7,203 nucleotides of DNA from Lachnospiraceae bacterium UBA3287 (GTDB lineage: Bacteria > Bacillota > Clostridia > Lachnospirales > Lachnospiraceae), in the NCBI GenBank assembly GCA_002362155.1, contig DETN01000063.1, positions 1 through 7,203 on the forward strand, given 5' to 3'. Below, piece by piece: positions 1 to 6,873 of the stretch. The notes below the pieces were generated by a model. The model was not told the DNA's origin and did not search any database. It saw only the letters and a list, made by a program, of their open reading frames with translations. The position numbers and the translations under genes are program-made. Position 1 is the stretch's first letter. Every line of letters starts with the position of its first letter.

Positions 1-922
1 CAAATTCCTTTTCTGTGCAGTGTACGAAGTGGCCGGGACGGATTTCTCTCATCTCACGGGGAGCGCCGGACTGATCCAGCACGCTGGGATCATAGACCAG
101 GTGCTTGCGGGTCTTCTCGATCAGAGGATCGGGCATGGGAACCGCGGAGAGCAGGGACGCCGTGTAGGGATGCAGGGGATACTTGAACAGAGTCTCGGAC
201 TCTGCGATCTCTACGATCTCGCCCAGGTGAATGACGGCGATCCTGTCCGAAATAAAACGGACAACGGAAAGGTCATGGGCAATAAAGAGATAGGTCAGGT
301 TCTTTTCTGCCTTGAACTTGTTCATCAGGTTCAGGACCTGGGCACGAATGGACACGTCCAGAGCCGAGATGGGCTCGTCAGCCACGATGAACTTGGGCTC
401 CATGATCATGGCGCGGGCAATGCCGACACGCTGACGCTGGCCGCCGGAGAACTCGTGGGGATAACGGGACTTATGCTCGGGCAGAAGGCCTACGGACTTG
501 AGGGCATTGTCTACCTTGGCAATACGGTCATTCTCATCCTTGTACAGGTGGAAGTTGTAAAGTCCTTCGGATACACAGTACTCGATGGTAGCACGCTCGT
601 TCAGAGAAGCAGCAGGATCCTGGAAGATCATCTGGATGTTTCGAACCACGTTGCGGTCCTCTTCCTTGGAGATCTTACCGGAAATACGCTTGCCCTCGAA
701 CAGGATCTCACCGGCGCTGCAGGGATTGATTCTCATGATAGCACGTCCCAGAGTGGTCTTGCCTGATCCGGACTCGCCTACCAGCGCGAAGGTCTCGCCC
801 TTGTAAATATCAAAATTCGCATCTTTTACGGCGACAAATTTCTTTTTGCCTCCCGTATCGAAGGAAATGTCCACATGCTTAATGGACAGAACTACTTCTC
901 TGTCATTGTAATTATTCGACAT
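1..922 (-). CDS. oppF: Oligopeptide ABC transporter ATP-binding protein OppF (AmiF-like), 3' end cut by the window edge
   Basis: This is the second ATPase of an oligopeptide importer. It works on the cytoplasmic face with OppD, and ATP hydrolysis drives peptide uptake through OppBC. 307 residues are visible, starting [11 protein letters not shown]. Walker A is GESGSGKT at 49-56, the Q-loop glutamine is Q101 (FQDPAASLN), the ABC signature is FSGGQRQR at 158-165, Walker B ends in DEP with catalytic E183, and the H-loop is H216. The oligopeptide-transporter C-terminal motif HPYT is at 251-254, followed by a late PGHFV near residue 300, typical of OppF ends. No stop is reached, but family lengths (a little over 300) suggest only a few residues are missing. 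The ATG at 920-922 has a strong ribosome site and overlaps the end of oppD by 11 bases, indicating translational coupling. All nucleotide-binding motifs are intact. OppF rather than OppD is inferred from gene order and the C-terminal tail. Confidence 0.95.
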   Translation of the reverse strand, partial: MSNNYNDREVVLSIKHVDISFDTGGKKKFVAVKDANFDIYKGETFALVGESGSGKTTLGRAIMRINPCSAGEILFEGKRISGKISKEEDRNVVRNIQMIFQDPAASLNERATIEYCVSEGLYNFHLYKDENDRIAKVDNALKSVGLLPEHKSRYPHEFSGGQRQRVGIARAMIMEPKFIVADEPISALDVSIRAQVLNLMNKFKAEKNLTYLFIAHDLSVVRFISDRIAVIHLGEIVEIAESETLFKYPLHPYTASLLSAVPMPDPLIEKTRKHLVYDPSVLDQSGAPREMREIRPGHFVHCTEKEF

Positions 923-1985
923 GGAACGCTCCTCCCTTATCTGTCATTTTCTTGATTTTCTCATGCAGATCCTGGATGACCTCCGGCTTTTCAAGCTTGG
1001 GGGCCCGGGGATCCAGAAGCCATGTCTTGGCATAGTGGGTATCGGTCACCTTGAAGAAAGGCGGCTCCTCCACAAAGTCGACCTTGAGAGCATGCTCGTT
1101 GCGTGGTGCAAAGGCATCTCCCTTGATCTTGTTGTAAAGTGAAGGCGGGGTACCTGTGATGTAATACAGGTCCTGCCCCTTGACACCCAGCTGGGGCAGA
1201 GAGGAAAGCAGCGCCCAGGTATAAGGATGCTTGGGATCGAAGAAGATCTCGTCTACGTTGCCGTACTCGATGATCTGTCCGCCGTACATAACGCCGACAC
1301 GGTCCGCCACGTTGGCCACAACGCCCAGGTCGTGGGTGATGTAGAGGGTGGTGAAGCCCAGTTCCTTCTGCAGGTCACGGATCAGCTGCAGGATCTGGGA
1401 CTGAATGGTAACGTCCAGAGCCGTGGTGGGCTCGTCGCAGATCAGGATCTCGGGATGGCAGGCCAGAGCGATGGCGATAACGATACGCTGTCTCATACCG
1501 CCGGAATACTGGAAGGGATACTCGTCGAAACGGTTTGCGGCATTGTTGATGCCGACGCGCTCCATCATCTCGATGGCCTGTTTCTTGGCTTCTCCTCTGG
1601 AAACGCCCTGGTGCTTCTCAATAACTTCTGTAATCTGTGAGCCGATGGTACGGATGGGGTTCAGGGATGTCATGGGATCCTGGAAGATCGTGGAGATCTT
1701 GGCGCCGCGGATGCCTTCCCAGTCCTTATCGGTCTTCAGCTTGGTCAGATCTTTGCCGTGGAACATGACAGAGCCCTGGGAAATAGAGCCGTTGGACTCC
1801 AGCATGCCGGTGAAGGTCTTGGTAAAAACGGACTTGCCGGAACCGGACTCGCCTACGATGGCGAAGGTCTCGCCTTCGTACAGGTCCAGGGAAATGCCCC
1901 GGATGGCCGTAAGATACTTGTCGCGGACTCTGAATTTGACTTCAATGTCTTTCGCGGACAAAATAACATTTCTATTTTCTGCCAT
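912..1985 (-). CDS. oppD: Oligopeptide ABC transporter ATP-binding protein OppD (AmiE-like)
   Basis: This is the first ATPase of the importer, cytoplasmic, pairing with OppF. It is complete at 357 residues, normal for the family. Walker A is GESGSGKS at 45-52, Q-loop Q102 sits in [10 protein letters not shown], the signature is YSGGMRQR at 160-167, Walker B is ILICDEP with catalytic E185, the D-loop ALD is at 189-191, and the H-loop is H218. The C-terminal oligopeptide domain shows HPYT followed by GDAFAPRN. In many OppD/DppD proteins this stretch carries cysteines that bind an iron-sulfur cluster. Here those positions are Asp and Asn, and no cysteine follows, as I recall for Gram-positive Opp/Ami ATPases. 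The start has a clear AGGAGG 7 bases upstream. The gap to oppC is 11 bases and its end overlaps oppF. Confidence 0.96.
   Translation of the reverse strand: MAENRNVILSAKDIEVKFRVRDKYLTAIRGISLDLYEGETFAIVGESGSGKSVFTKTFTGMLESNGSISQGSVMFHGKDLTKLKTDKDWEGIRGAKISTIFQDPMTSLNPIRTIGSQITEVIEKHQGVSRGEAKKQAIEMMERVGINNAANRFDEYPFQYSGGMRQRIVIAIALACHPEILICDEPTTALDVTIQSQILQLIRDLQKELGFTTLYITHDLGVVANVADRVGVMYGGQIIEYGNVDEIFFDPKHPYTWALLSSLPQLGVKGQDLYYITGTPPSLYNKIKGDAFAPRNEHALKVDFVEEPPFFKVTDTHYAKTWLLDPRAPKLEKPEVIQDLHEKIKKMTDKGGAFHVE
929..936 (-). promoter_or_regulatory. Ribosome binding site of oppF, inside oppD
   Basis: The minus strand reads GGGAGGAG, with the GGAGG core 8 bases before the oppF ATG. It lies wholly inside the last codons of oppD, so ribosomes finishing oppD can restart on oppF. 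It supports the start at 922. Confidence 0.85.
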
Positions 1986-1992
1986 TGTTTTT

Positions 1993-1998
1993 CCTCCT
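1993..1998 (-). promoter_or_regulatory. Ribosome binding site of oppD, overlapping the oppC stop
   Basis: A perfect AGGAGG on the minus strand ends 7 bases before the oppD ATG. Its first two bases are the last two of the oppC TAG stop (1997-1999), so oppC termination and oppD initiation share the same few bases. Confidence 0.88.
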
Positions 1999-2923
1999 AC
2001 ATGTGCGTACGCGGATCAGCCGCATCGGCAAGTTTCTGACCCACGATGTAGAGTGAGATCGAAATGATTGCCAGAACGCTGACAGGAATCCAGAAAAGGT
2101 GCGGATAGCCGTTCATGTAAGATGTATACATGGCAATGGACTGACCCAGGGATGCGTTGGTGGTACCAAGGCCCAGACCCATGTAGGAAAGGAAAACCTC
2201 ATAGGAAATGAGCGAAGGGATCTCACGCGAAATGTAGGTCATGATGACCGAAATCAGGTAAGGAAGAATGTTCTTCACGATCATGGTCCAGGTGCTGGTT
2301 CCCAGGCACTTGGAAGCCATGTTGTACTCACGGTCACGGATGATCATGACCTGGGTACGGATAAAGTATGCCACGAAGATCCATTCTGTACAGGTCATGG
2401 TGATGATCAGAGATCTCATACCTGCGCCCAGAACGTAGGACAGGATCATGGCCAGCAGAAGGAAGGGCACGTTGGAGATGACGTTGTAAACTTCGATCAT
2501 CCAGCGGTCCATGGACTTGGAGAAGCCCCAGAGAGCGCCTACGGGAATACCGATCAGCATGATGATGCCTGTGCAGACAAAGCTGATGATGATGGAGTTC
2601 CTGGCACCGGCCCAGACAGCGTCAAAGACTTCGTTGCCTACGTGGTCCGTACCGAAGATATGACCGGCACAGGGCTTCACGAACTTCAGGCTGGCGTCGT
2701 TGATGTTGGGTGTAATGATAGGGCTGTATCCGGACAGCATGGGCTGAATCAGCGCAAATGCAATGATAAACAGCAGAAAGATCGCAACGGCGACGGTGAA
2801 CTTGTTCTTAAAGAAGGTTCTCCATACGGATTTCCAGTAGGAATAGCGGGGCGCCGCGATGTGTTCGGATTCCAGCTCGTCAAATTCTGCAAATTCAAAT
2901 AGATTGGTATTTTCCTGATCCAT
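1997..2923 (-). CDS. oppC: Oligopeptide ABC transporter permease OppC (AmiD-like)
   Basis: This integral membrane protein forms half of the peptide channel with OppB. It is complete at 308 residues, as usual for OppC. A cytoplasmic N-terminus of about 40 residues, rich in acidic and aromatic residues, precedes a first membrane segment at about 43-63. The conserved extracytoplasmic motif FGTDHVGNEVF starts at 90, where OppC/DppC proteins have FGTD.LGRD. Further membrane segments follow at about 111-132, 150-168 and beyond. The cytoplasmic coupling loop that docks on the ATPases lies at about 199-221 and reads EYNMASKCLGTS...ILP, a diverged version of the EAA loop. The C-terminus has the family's DPR at 303-305. 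The ATG begins at the base after the oppB stop, with no gap. The assignment as OppC rather than another dipeptide-class permease rests on the operon order. Confidence 0.94.
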   Translation of the reverse strand: MDQENTNLFEFAEFDELESEHIAAPRYSYWKSVWRTFFKNKFTVAVAIFLLFIIAFALIQPMLSGYSPIITPNINDASLKFVKPCAGHIFGTDHVGNEVFDAVWAGARNSIIISFVCTGIIMLIGIPVGALWGFSKSMDRWMIEVYNVISNVPFLLLAMILSYVLGAGMRSLIITMTCTEWIFVAYFIRTQVMIIRDREYNMASKCLGTSTWTMIVKNILPYLISVIMTYISREIPSLISYEVFLSYMGLGLGTTNASLGQSIAMYTSYMNGYPHLFWIPVSVLAIISISLYIVGQKLADAADPRTHM

Positions 2924-4423
2924 TTATGACCTCCCTGCTTTCTCGCTGAGCGAAATCCGAGGATCGACCTTTGTCAGGACGATGTCTCCTGCCAGAACCG
3001 AAAGAACGGAAACGGTGGAGAACATGAAGGCAAGGGCTACGATCATGACGTTGTTGTACTGCTTGATGGCGTTGGGAAGCATCTTACCCATACCACCGAC
3101 GGAATAGATGGCCTCTGTAATGATGGCACCGGTGATGCAGCCGGCCAGAGAGGCGGGAATACCCTGTGCAATCGGGATGATTGCGTTCTTGAAAATGTGG
3201 CCTCTGAAGATCTCACCCTGGCTCAGGCCCTTTGCCTTGGCAAACTTGACATAGTCAGCACTCATCTGGTCAACGACGTAGCGGCGTGTCCAGAGCATCA
3301 GGCTGGCAATGGAGGGCAGTGCAAGAGAGATGACCGGCAGGACCCAGGAACGCCAGTCTTCCGGACCGTAGGTGGTGAATACGGAGGGAAGGCCGAACAG
3401 GCGGGTACCGAAATAACGGAACAGATAAATGTAAGCCAGGGAAGGTACCGCAATAATGAAGATAATGTAGACCATACCCAGCTTATCTGCCAGCCTGTCC
3501 TTATGTCTTGCCATCAGAAGACCGAAGGGAAGACCCAGGAAATAGGCCAGAATCATTGCGATGATGCCCATGCGGAAGGAAGTTCCGATCATGGAAGGCT
3601 GAGAGCGGAATACTTCGTAGCTTGCGTAATTATCCACGAACTTTCTGCTGTCCATTCTGTCCAGAACAGGCTTGTAGGAAAGGGTTCCGAAGTTGATGCC
3701 GGATTCGCCTTCCTGGCCTGTCTCATAGGTCACATGGCGCTTGACTTCACTGCCCTGGGACTGGAACAGCACTCTCATAACATCCAGACCCTGATAGGTG
3801 GGATAGGAAGTACCAAAGTTCAGTCTGAGGAAGTTCTGGTGGATGAAAGGGAAATGCGTATCAGTATAGAAAAGATACTTGTAAGTCGTACCGCTGCCGA
3901 TGACAGCCAGGCCGCCCGTAGGGGTCCTGCCGATCTTGACATAACGGGGAAGATCCGGATTAGCCTCATCCTTGACCGACATGGGAGTATCGATCACGAT
4001 CAGATTGGCCAGCCAGCTGCCCATCCGCTTGATCACGGGAATGTCCTTGTATGCGTAGTAGCGCCCGCTGCCAAGATATTTCTCGACGGTATATCCCTTG
4101 GATGTGTAAAGATCGACAAAGTCCTGGCTGTCCTTGGAATCAGGCTCTACAGCGGCTGCCATTTCAGATGAGCCGGCGCCGTAAATATCCTGACAGTAGT
4201 CATTGATCCGCACATAGTCCAGATATCCCAGCTTTTCCCAGGTGGAATAGACGTACTCTGTCTTGTCGTCGGACTTACTGGCCAGCTTGCGGTAGGTACT
4301 GTCTTCGAAGAAGATGTTCTCTCGCGGAACCAGAGTAAAAATCATGGTAAACACGATGAGCATAATAATCATAACCGACAGAAGCGATCTCAGAAGCCGC
4401 TTCCAAATATAACCTTTACTCAT
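2924..4423 (-). CDS. oppB: Oligopeptide ABC transporter permease OppB, long Ami-type (AmiC-like)
   Basis: This integral membrane protein forms the other half of the peptide channel. It is 499 residues, far longer than the roughly 310 of E. coli OppB. A first membrane segment (about 11-32) ends in TLVPR. It is followed by roughly 240 extracytoplasmic residues with no hydrophobic span, then a standard permease domain from about 280 to 490. The external part contains HFPFIHQNF near residue 190, followed by a segment including SYPTY. By recollection of the family, streptococcal AmiC has the same length, the same insertion and close matches at TLVPR, FPF.HQNF and SYPTY. The coupling loop is at about 388-410 (FAKAKGLS...IFKNAIIPI), and the C-terminus has DPR at 487-489. 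What the external domain does is not visible from sequence; contact with the binding protein is a reasonable inference. The ribosome site is weak. Confidence 0.95.
   Translation of the reverse strand: MSKGYIWKRLLRSLLSVMIIMLIVFTMIFTLVPRENIFFEDSTYRKLASKSDDKTEYVYSTWEKLGYLDYVRINDYCQDIYGAGSSEMAAAVEPDSKDSQDFVDLYTSKGYTVEKYLGSGRYYAYKDIPVIKRMGSWLANLIVIDTPMSVKDEANPDLPRYVKIGRTPTGGLAVIGSGTTYKYLFYTDTHFPFIHQNFLRLNFGTSYPTYQGLDVMRVLFQSQGSEVKRHVTYETGQEGESGINFGTLSYKPVLDRMDSRKFVDNYASYEVFRSQPSMIGTSFRMGIIAMILAYFLGLPFGLLMARHKDRLADKLGMVYIIFIIAVPSLAYIYLFRYFGTRLFGLPSVFTTYGPEDWRSWVLPVISLALPSIASLMLWTRRYVVDQMSADYVKFAKAKGLSQGEIFRGHIFKNAIIPIAQGIPASLAGCITGAIITEAIYSVGGMGKMLPNAIKQYNNVMIVALAFMFSTVSVLSVLAGDIVLTKVDPRISLSEKAGRS
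2929..2935 (-). promoter_or_regulatory. Ribosome binding site of oppC, inside the oppB end
   Basis: The minus strand reads GGGAGGT, 5 bases before the oppC ATG and inside the last codons of oppB. With zero bases between the oppB TAA and the oppC ATG, the two genes are almost certainly translationally coupled. Confidence 0.82.
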
Positions 4424-4433
4424 AAGGTCTCGA

Positions 4434-4439
4434 CCCCTT
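4434..4439 (-). promoter_or_regulatory. Weak ribosome binding site of oppB
   Basis: The minus strand shows AAGGGG 10 bases before the oppB ATG. This is the poorest match and longest spacing in the operon. The site could pair with ACCTT just before the start (4424-4428), forming a small hairpin over the initiation region. Lower translation of oppB than oppA would fit the excess of binding protein over permease usual for such systems. Confidence 0.55.
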
Positions 4440-4451
4440 ACTTATAGAAAC

Positions 4452-4485
4452 GGGGAAGCCGGAAGACTTCGCCGCCGGCTTCCCC
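4452..4485 (-). terminator. GC-rich hairpin between oppA and oppB (partial terminator or mRNA stabiliser)
   Basis: A perfect 11-bp inverted repeat, GGGGAAGCCGG and CCGGCTTCCCC, encloses a 12-base loop and lies about 42 bases beyond the oppA stop in the direction of transcription. The bases after the stem read GTTTCTATAAG, a broken U-run, so full termination is unlikely. In binding-protein operons such a structure commonly protects the 3' end of the upstream mRNA or reduces read-through, so that the lipoprotein is made in excess. It stands in the only sizeable gap of the operon (4424-4526). Confidence 0.72.
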
Positions 4486-4526
4486 TGTTTAATTCTTCAA
4501 TGCTTAGAGCTTAGGCATTCTGAATC

Positions 4527-6575
4527 TTAGTTGCCTGCAAGCCATGCTTCCTTGGCTGCTTCATAGTCAGCTGCAAGAACGGGCTCGTCCTGAAGCTGCA
4601 TATACTTGAAGTAAGGAACACGGTTGTAGGAAGCCTGTCCGTACATACCATAAGCAGCAGTGAAAGGAACGACCTTGCTGACGCCCAGTGTAGCACCGCT
4701 GGTGGAATAAGGACGAAGGATACCCTGTGTGAGAAGCATAGCTTCTGCCTCTGCAAAGAGCTCGATACGCTCGTCGCCTACAGCAAGAACAGCCTTGTCA
4801 ACAACTGCCTGGATGTCTTCCAGACCCAGAGTCTTCAGAACTTCCTTCTGCTCGTCGTCCTGACCCTGGCTCTCATAGTTGATGCCGGAGTAGTTCAGCA
4901 TGTCGCCGTCATGAATATCGAAGCAGTGGATGTAGGTAAGGGGATCGCCGTAGTCAGGGCCCCAGCCTGCGCCGAATACCAGGTCGATGGAGTTGGAAAC
5001 ACCGTCGGGCTGATTGTAGAATGCGGAATAGTAAACGGAGGAATCGCCTTCCAGGAACTGAAGGTCAACCTTTACATAGTCGCCGATAGCGTCTTCGATG
5101 GACTTCTGCATAGCCAGCTGCATGTTCTTCTGGTTCTCGGAAGAAGCATATACAGGAACGTCAAGGTGTACAGGCCATTCGGAAACGGAATCGCCAAGTT
5201 CTTCCTTAGCCTTCTCTGCGAAGGTCTTTGCCAGTTCAGGATTGTACCATGCATCCTGGCCGTCGTTCAGGTCGATGCCGGCATATTCGGGAACGAGCTC
5301 TTCAACCTTCTTCTGTACGATGGAACCGTAGGTGCGGCCGTCGCTGGTGGATGTGAAGGTATAAGGAACCAGAGTGTTACGAAGGACGTCGTCTGCGCGC
5401 TCTTCGCCCATGGAGATAGCTTCAACGGCATGTGCGGAATATGCAGCATAAACAGCACGGCGGAAGTTTGCGTTCAGGATGGCAGCCTTGGTGTCAGCCT
5501 TCTGAGCGTCTGTGGTCTTGGATGTTGTGGAAACGGAAGGATCGTTGTACAGTGCATAAGCACGGCGGTCCCAGTTGAAAGCACCCCAGAAGGAGGTGGA
5601 GGTCGTCAGGCTCTTGTACTGGTTGTCAGGATACAGTTCGTTTGCCTTTGCAACAACATCGGGCAGAGAGGAGTTGATGGCGGTGGATGTAACTTCGCCG
5701 TTCACGAACATGTTGAAGTTCTGGGCGGGATCTTCACCGTTTGTATAGGTAACGACTACGTGCTTTACATAAACGTGATCCGCATCATAGTAGTTGGGGT
5801 TGGCATCGAAACGTACTTCCTGGGAAGGAACCAGGGAGGACAGGATGTAGCAGCCGTTGTAAAGGATGGAGTCGGGAGTAACAGCACCGAAATCGCTGCC
5901 CTTGGACTCCAGGAACTCTGCGTTGATGGGATACAGGATGGAGTATGTGGTCATACCATCGAAGTATCCGCAGGGACCTGTCAGAGTGTAGGTCAGGGTA
6001 TTGCCGTCAGCCTTGATACCGACGTCTTCCCATGTGCCTGTGCCTTCGGAATACTCACGAAGACCGACGATCAGGTCAGCGACCAGGCCCAGAGTCTCGG
6101 ACTTGGAATCTGCTGCATGCTTCAGACCGGTAACGAAGTCTTCTGCAGTAACATAGTCATACTCTTCACCCTGGCTGGTGGACCATACGGCGTCGTCACG
6201 GATGGTGAATGTCCATTCGGAAGCGTCCTCGTTGGGAGCCCATTCGGTTGCCATGCCGGCCATCAGGTTGCCGTGGCTGTCCTGGGTCAGCAGACCTTCG
6301 ATGAAGTTGCTGGTATAGTCGCCGTTGGAGGACTTGTTGTTGTAAACATAGTCCAGAGTGGTGACGTCGAAGTTGTCGATCATGGAATAGGTATCGGGAC
6401 CGTTATAATCCACGACCTCGGCCTCAGCAGCGCCTTCCTCAGCGGGAGCCTGTTCGCCTTCGGCAGCGGGCTTCTCAGCGGGAGTGGTGGAACCGCCTCC
6501 GCCGCAGCCTGCAAGCAGACCTGCGCACATCGTGGCAGCCATAAGAGCAGCCAGAAGTTTTCTTGATTTGATCAT
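4527..6575 (-). CDS. oppA: Oligopeptide-binding lipoprotein OppA (AmiA-like)
   Basis: This extracellular lipid-anchored receptor captures oligopeptides and delivers them to OppBC. It is 682 residues. A signal peptide with basic N-terminus (MIKSRK) and hydrophobic core ends in the lipobox LAGC, with the lipidated cysteine at 24. A Gly then Ala/Glu/Pro-rich tether runs to about 53. The rest is a family-5 solute-binding domain: TTLDY at 72-76, GLLTQDSHGNL starting at 94, and DFVTGLKHAADSKSE at 146-160. It exceeds the roughly 540 residues of E. coli OppA but is close to streptococcal AmiA (about 660), whose sequence as I recall it has near-identical stretches at these places. The ATG at 6573-6575 is chosen because AGGAGG lies 9 bases upstream and it begins directly with the signal peptide. 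An in-frame GTG at 6624-6626 would add 17 residues before the signal and swallow the ribosome site. Binding specificity (nutrient peptides, signal peptides or both) cannot be read. Confidence 0.95.
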   Translation of the reverse strand: MIKSRKLLAALMAATMCAGLLAGCGGGGSTTPAEKPAAEGEQAPAEEGAAEAEVVDYNGPDTYSMIDNFDVTTLDYVYNNKSSNGDYTSNFIEGLLTQDSHGNLMAGMATEWAPNEDASEWTFTIRDDAVWSTSQGEEYDYVTAEDFVTGLKHAADSKSETLGLVADLIVGLREYSEGTGTWEDVGIKADGNTLTYTLTGPCGYFDGMTTYSILYPINAEFLESKGSDFGAVTPDSILYNGCYILSSLVPSQEVRFDANPNYYDADHVYVKHVVVTYTNGEDPAQNFNMFVNGEVTSTAINSSLPDVVAKANELYPDNQYKSLTTSTSFWGAFNWDRRAYALYNDPSVSTTSKTTDAQKADTKAAILNANFRRAVYAAYSAHAVEAISMGEERADDVLRNTLVPYTFTSTSDGRTYGSIVQKKVEELVPEYAGIDLNDGQDAWYNPELAKTFAEKAKEELGDSVSEWPVHLDVPVYASSENQKNMQLAMQKSIEDAIGDYVKVDLQFLEGDSSVYYSAFYNQPDGVSNSIDLVFGAGWGPDYGDPLTYIHCFDIHDGDMLNYSGINYESQGQDDEQKEVLKTLGLEDIQAVVDKAVLAVGDERIELFAEAEAMLLTQGILRPYSTSGATLGVSKVVPFTAAYGMYGQASYNRVPYFKYMQLQDEPVLAADYEAAKEAWLAGN

Positions 6576-6584
6576 TTTCAGTTT

Positions 6585-6590
6585 CCTCCT
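6585..6590 (-). promoter_or_regulatory. Ribosome binding site of oppA
   Basis: The minus strand reads AAAGGAGG, with a perfect AGGAGG 9 bases before the ATG at 6575. This is the strongest site in the operon and decides the start in favour of the 682-residue form. Confidence 0.88.
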
Positions 6591-6601
6591 TTGTTTATTT
6601 T

Positions 6602-6626
6602 GTGCAACGCACGAAAGCGTCAGCAC
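6602..6626 (-). promoter_or_regulatory. Stem-loop in the oppA leader near the ribosome site
   Basis: In the oppA transcript the bases form GUGC and GCAC as an outer 4-bp stem and ACGC with GCGU as an inner 4-bp stem. The two are separated by a 2/1-base internal loop, around a 6-base loop UUUCGU. The base of the stem is about 11 bases before AGGAGG, leaving the ribosome site open. A role in mRNA stability or initiation is plausible; no known riboswitch is recognised. Confidence 0.45.
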
Positions 6627-6630
6627 TATA

Positions 6631-6650
6631 TTTGGGGAAATTCCCCCAAA
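6631..6650. repeat. Palindrome just after the expected oppA transcription start
   Basis: The plus strand has TTTGGGG (6631-6637) and CCCCAAA (6644-6650) around a 6-base centre, giving 7-bp perfect arms. It sits at roughly +8 to +28 of the oppA transcript, a usual place for a repressor operator. It could equally act as a 5' end hairpin in the mRNA. I do not recognise it as a named regulator's site. Confidence 0.5.
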
Positions 6651-6664
6651 AATAACTGCATTTA

Positions 6665-6693
6665 ATTTTATACAGTAAAGCGTTAAATGTCAA
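6665..6693 (-). promoter_or_regulatory. Sigma-A-type promoter of the opp operon
   Basis: On the minus strand a perfect TTGACA (6688-6693) is followed after exactly 17 bases by TAAAAT (6665-6670), five of six matches to the -10 consensus. The bases before the -35 (about 6694-6711) are A/T-rich, like an UP element. Transcription would start near 6658, giving a leader of about 80 bases. This is the best promoter in the window and suggests strong constitutive-type expression modulated by an operator or leader. Confidence 0.85.
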
Positions 6694-6726
6694 TTCTATT
6701 AGATATATTTACCAAATGTTTTCCGG

Positions 6727-6738
6727 ACATATTTATGT
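6727..6738. repeat. Short palindrome in the middle of the intergenic region
   Basis: ACATA and TATGT form 5-bp perfect arms around TT. It lies about 34 bases upstream of the oppA -35. Such a short AT-rich palindrome can arise by chance, and no regulator is assigned. Confidence 0.25.
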
Positions 6739-6798
6739 ATTTATTTTCATTCATTATGAAGTTTCCGGGGGTTCAGCCTGTTTTCAGCAATCGGGGAC

Positions 6799-6831
6799 AC
6801 TTTATTTTGCAAGAGAGGAACTTTATTTTGC
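6799..6831. repeat. 12-base direct repeat upstream of fucO
   Basis: ACTTTATTTTGC occurs at 6799-6810 and again, identically, at 6820-6831. The 21-base period is two turns of the helix, so both copies face the same side of the DNA. The second copy covers the weak -35 of the fucO promoter and the first lies just upstream. A shorter match, CTTTATT, recurs at 6839-6845 against the -10. Tandem same-face sites fit binding of a transcription regulator. A leftover end of an insertion sequence carrying repeated terminal motifs is the alternative. Confidence 0.6.
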
Positions 6832-6850
6832 CCTCCTGCTTTATTATAAT
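6822..6850 (+). promoter_or_regulatory. Promoter of fucO
   Basis: A perfect TATAAT (6845-6850) is preceded after 17 bases by TTTATT (6822-6827), only three of six matches to TTGACA. The start would be near 6857, giving a leader of about 52 bases. The good -10 with poor -35, overlapped by a direct repeat, points to a regulated promoter, possibly activator-dependent. Confidence 0.65.
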
Positions 6851-6858
6851 AAATAACG

Positions 6859-6873
6859 AAGTCAGAAAGACTT
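6859..6873. repeat. Inverted repeat at the expected fucO transcription start
   Basis: AAGTC and GACTT are perfect 5-bp arms around AGAAA, beginning at about +3 of the transcript. It could be an operator or a small 5' hairpin. It abuts the Rex-like site that follows. Confidence 0.35.

Noticed and set aside
20..766. Plus-strand open frame of 248 codons opposite oppF
   Set aside because: A shadow of oppF, whose Walker A, signature, Walker B and H-loop are all in the minus-strand frame.
912..922. oppD/oppF overlap considered as a frameshift or gene fusion
   Set aside because: Both proteins have full motif sets, the overlap is 11 bases with a proper ribosome site, and it is ordinary coupling for this operon type.
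3197..4171. Plus-strand open frame of 324 codons opposite oppB
   Set aside because: Antisense shadow; composition rich in H, Q, D, E and G without membrane or domain features, while the minus frame gives a recognisable permease.
4911..6566. Long plus-strand open frame of 551 codons opposite oppA
   Set aside because: It lies entirely antisense to a clear lipoprotein gene with promoter, ribosome site and conserved motifs. Its translation is low-complexity (rich in V, G, I), as expected from the reverse of a biased coding frame, and it has no family signature.
6576..6626. GTG start adding 17 residues to OppA
   Set aside because: No Shine-Dalgarno before it. It places a basic stretch ahead of the signal peptide and makes the AGGAGG at 6585-6590 coding. 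The ATG at 6575 explains everything.
6675..6688. Possible cre-like site in the oppA promoter spacer
   Set aside because: Only the central AA-N-CG part fits. Both ends mismatch, leaving four mismatches to the consensus.
6786..6799. Possible CcpA (cre) site
   Set aside because: AGCAATCGGGGACA keeps the CG and terminal CA but misses the first T and the W position and has poor symmetry; too weak to call.
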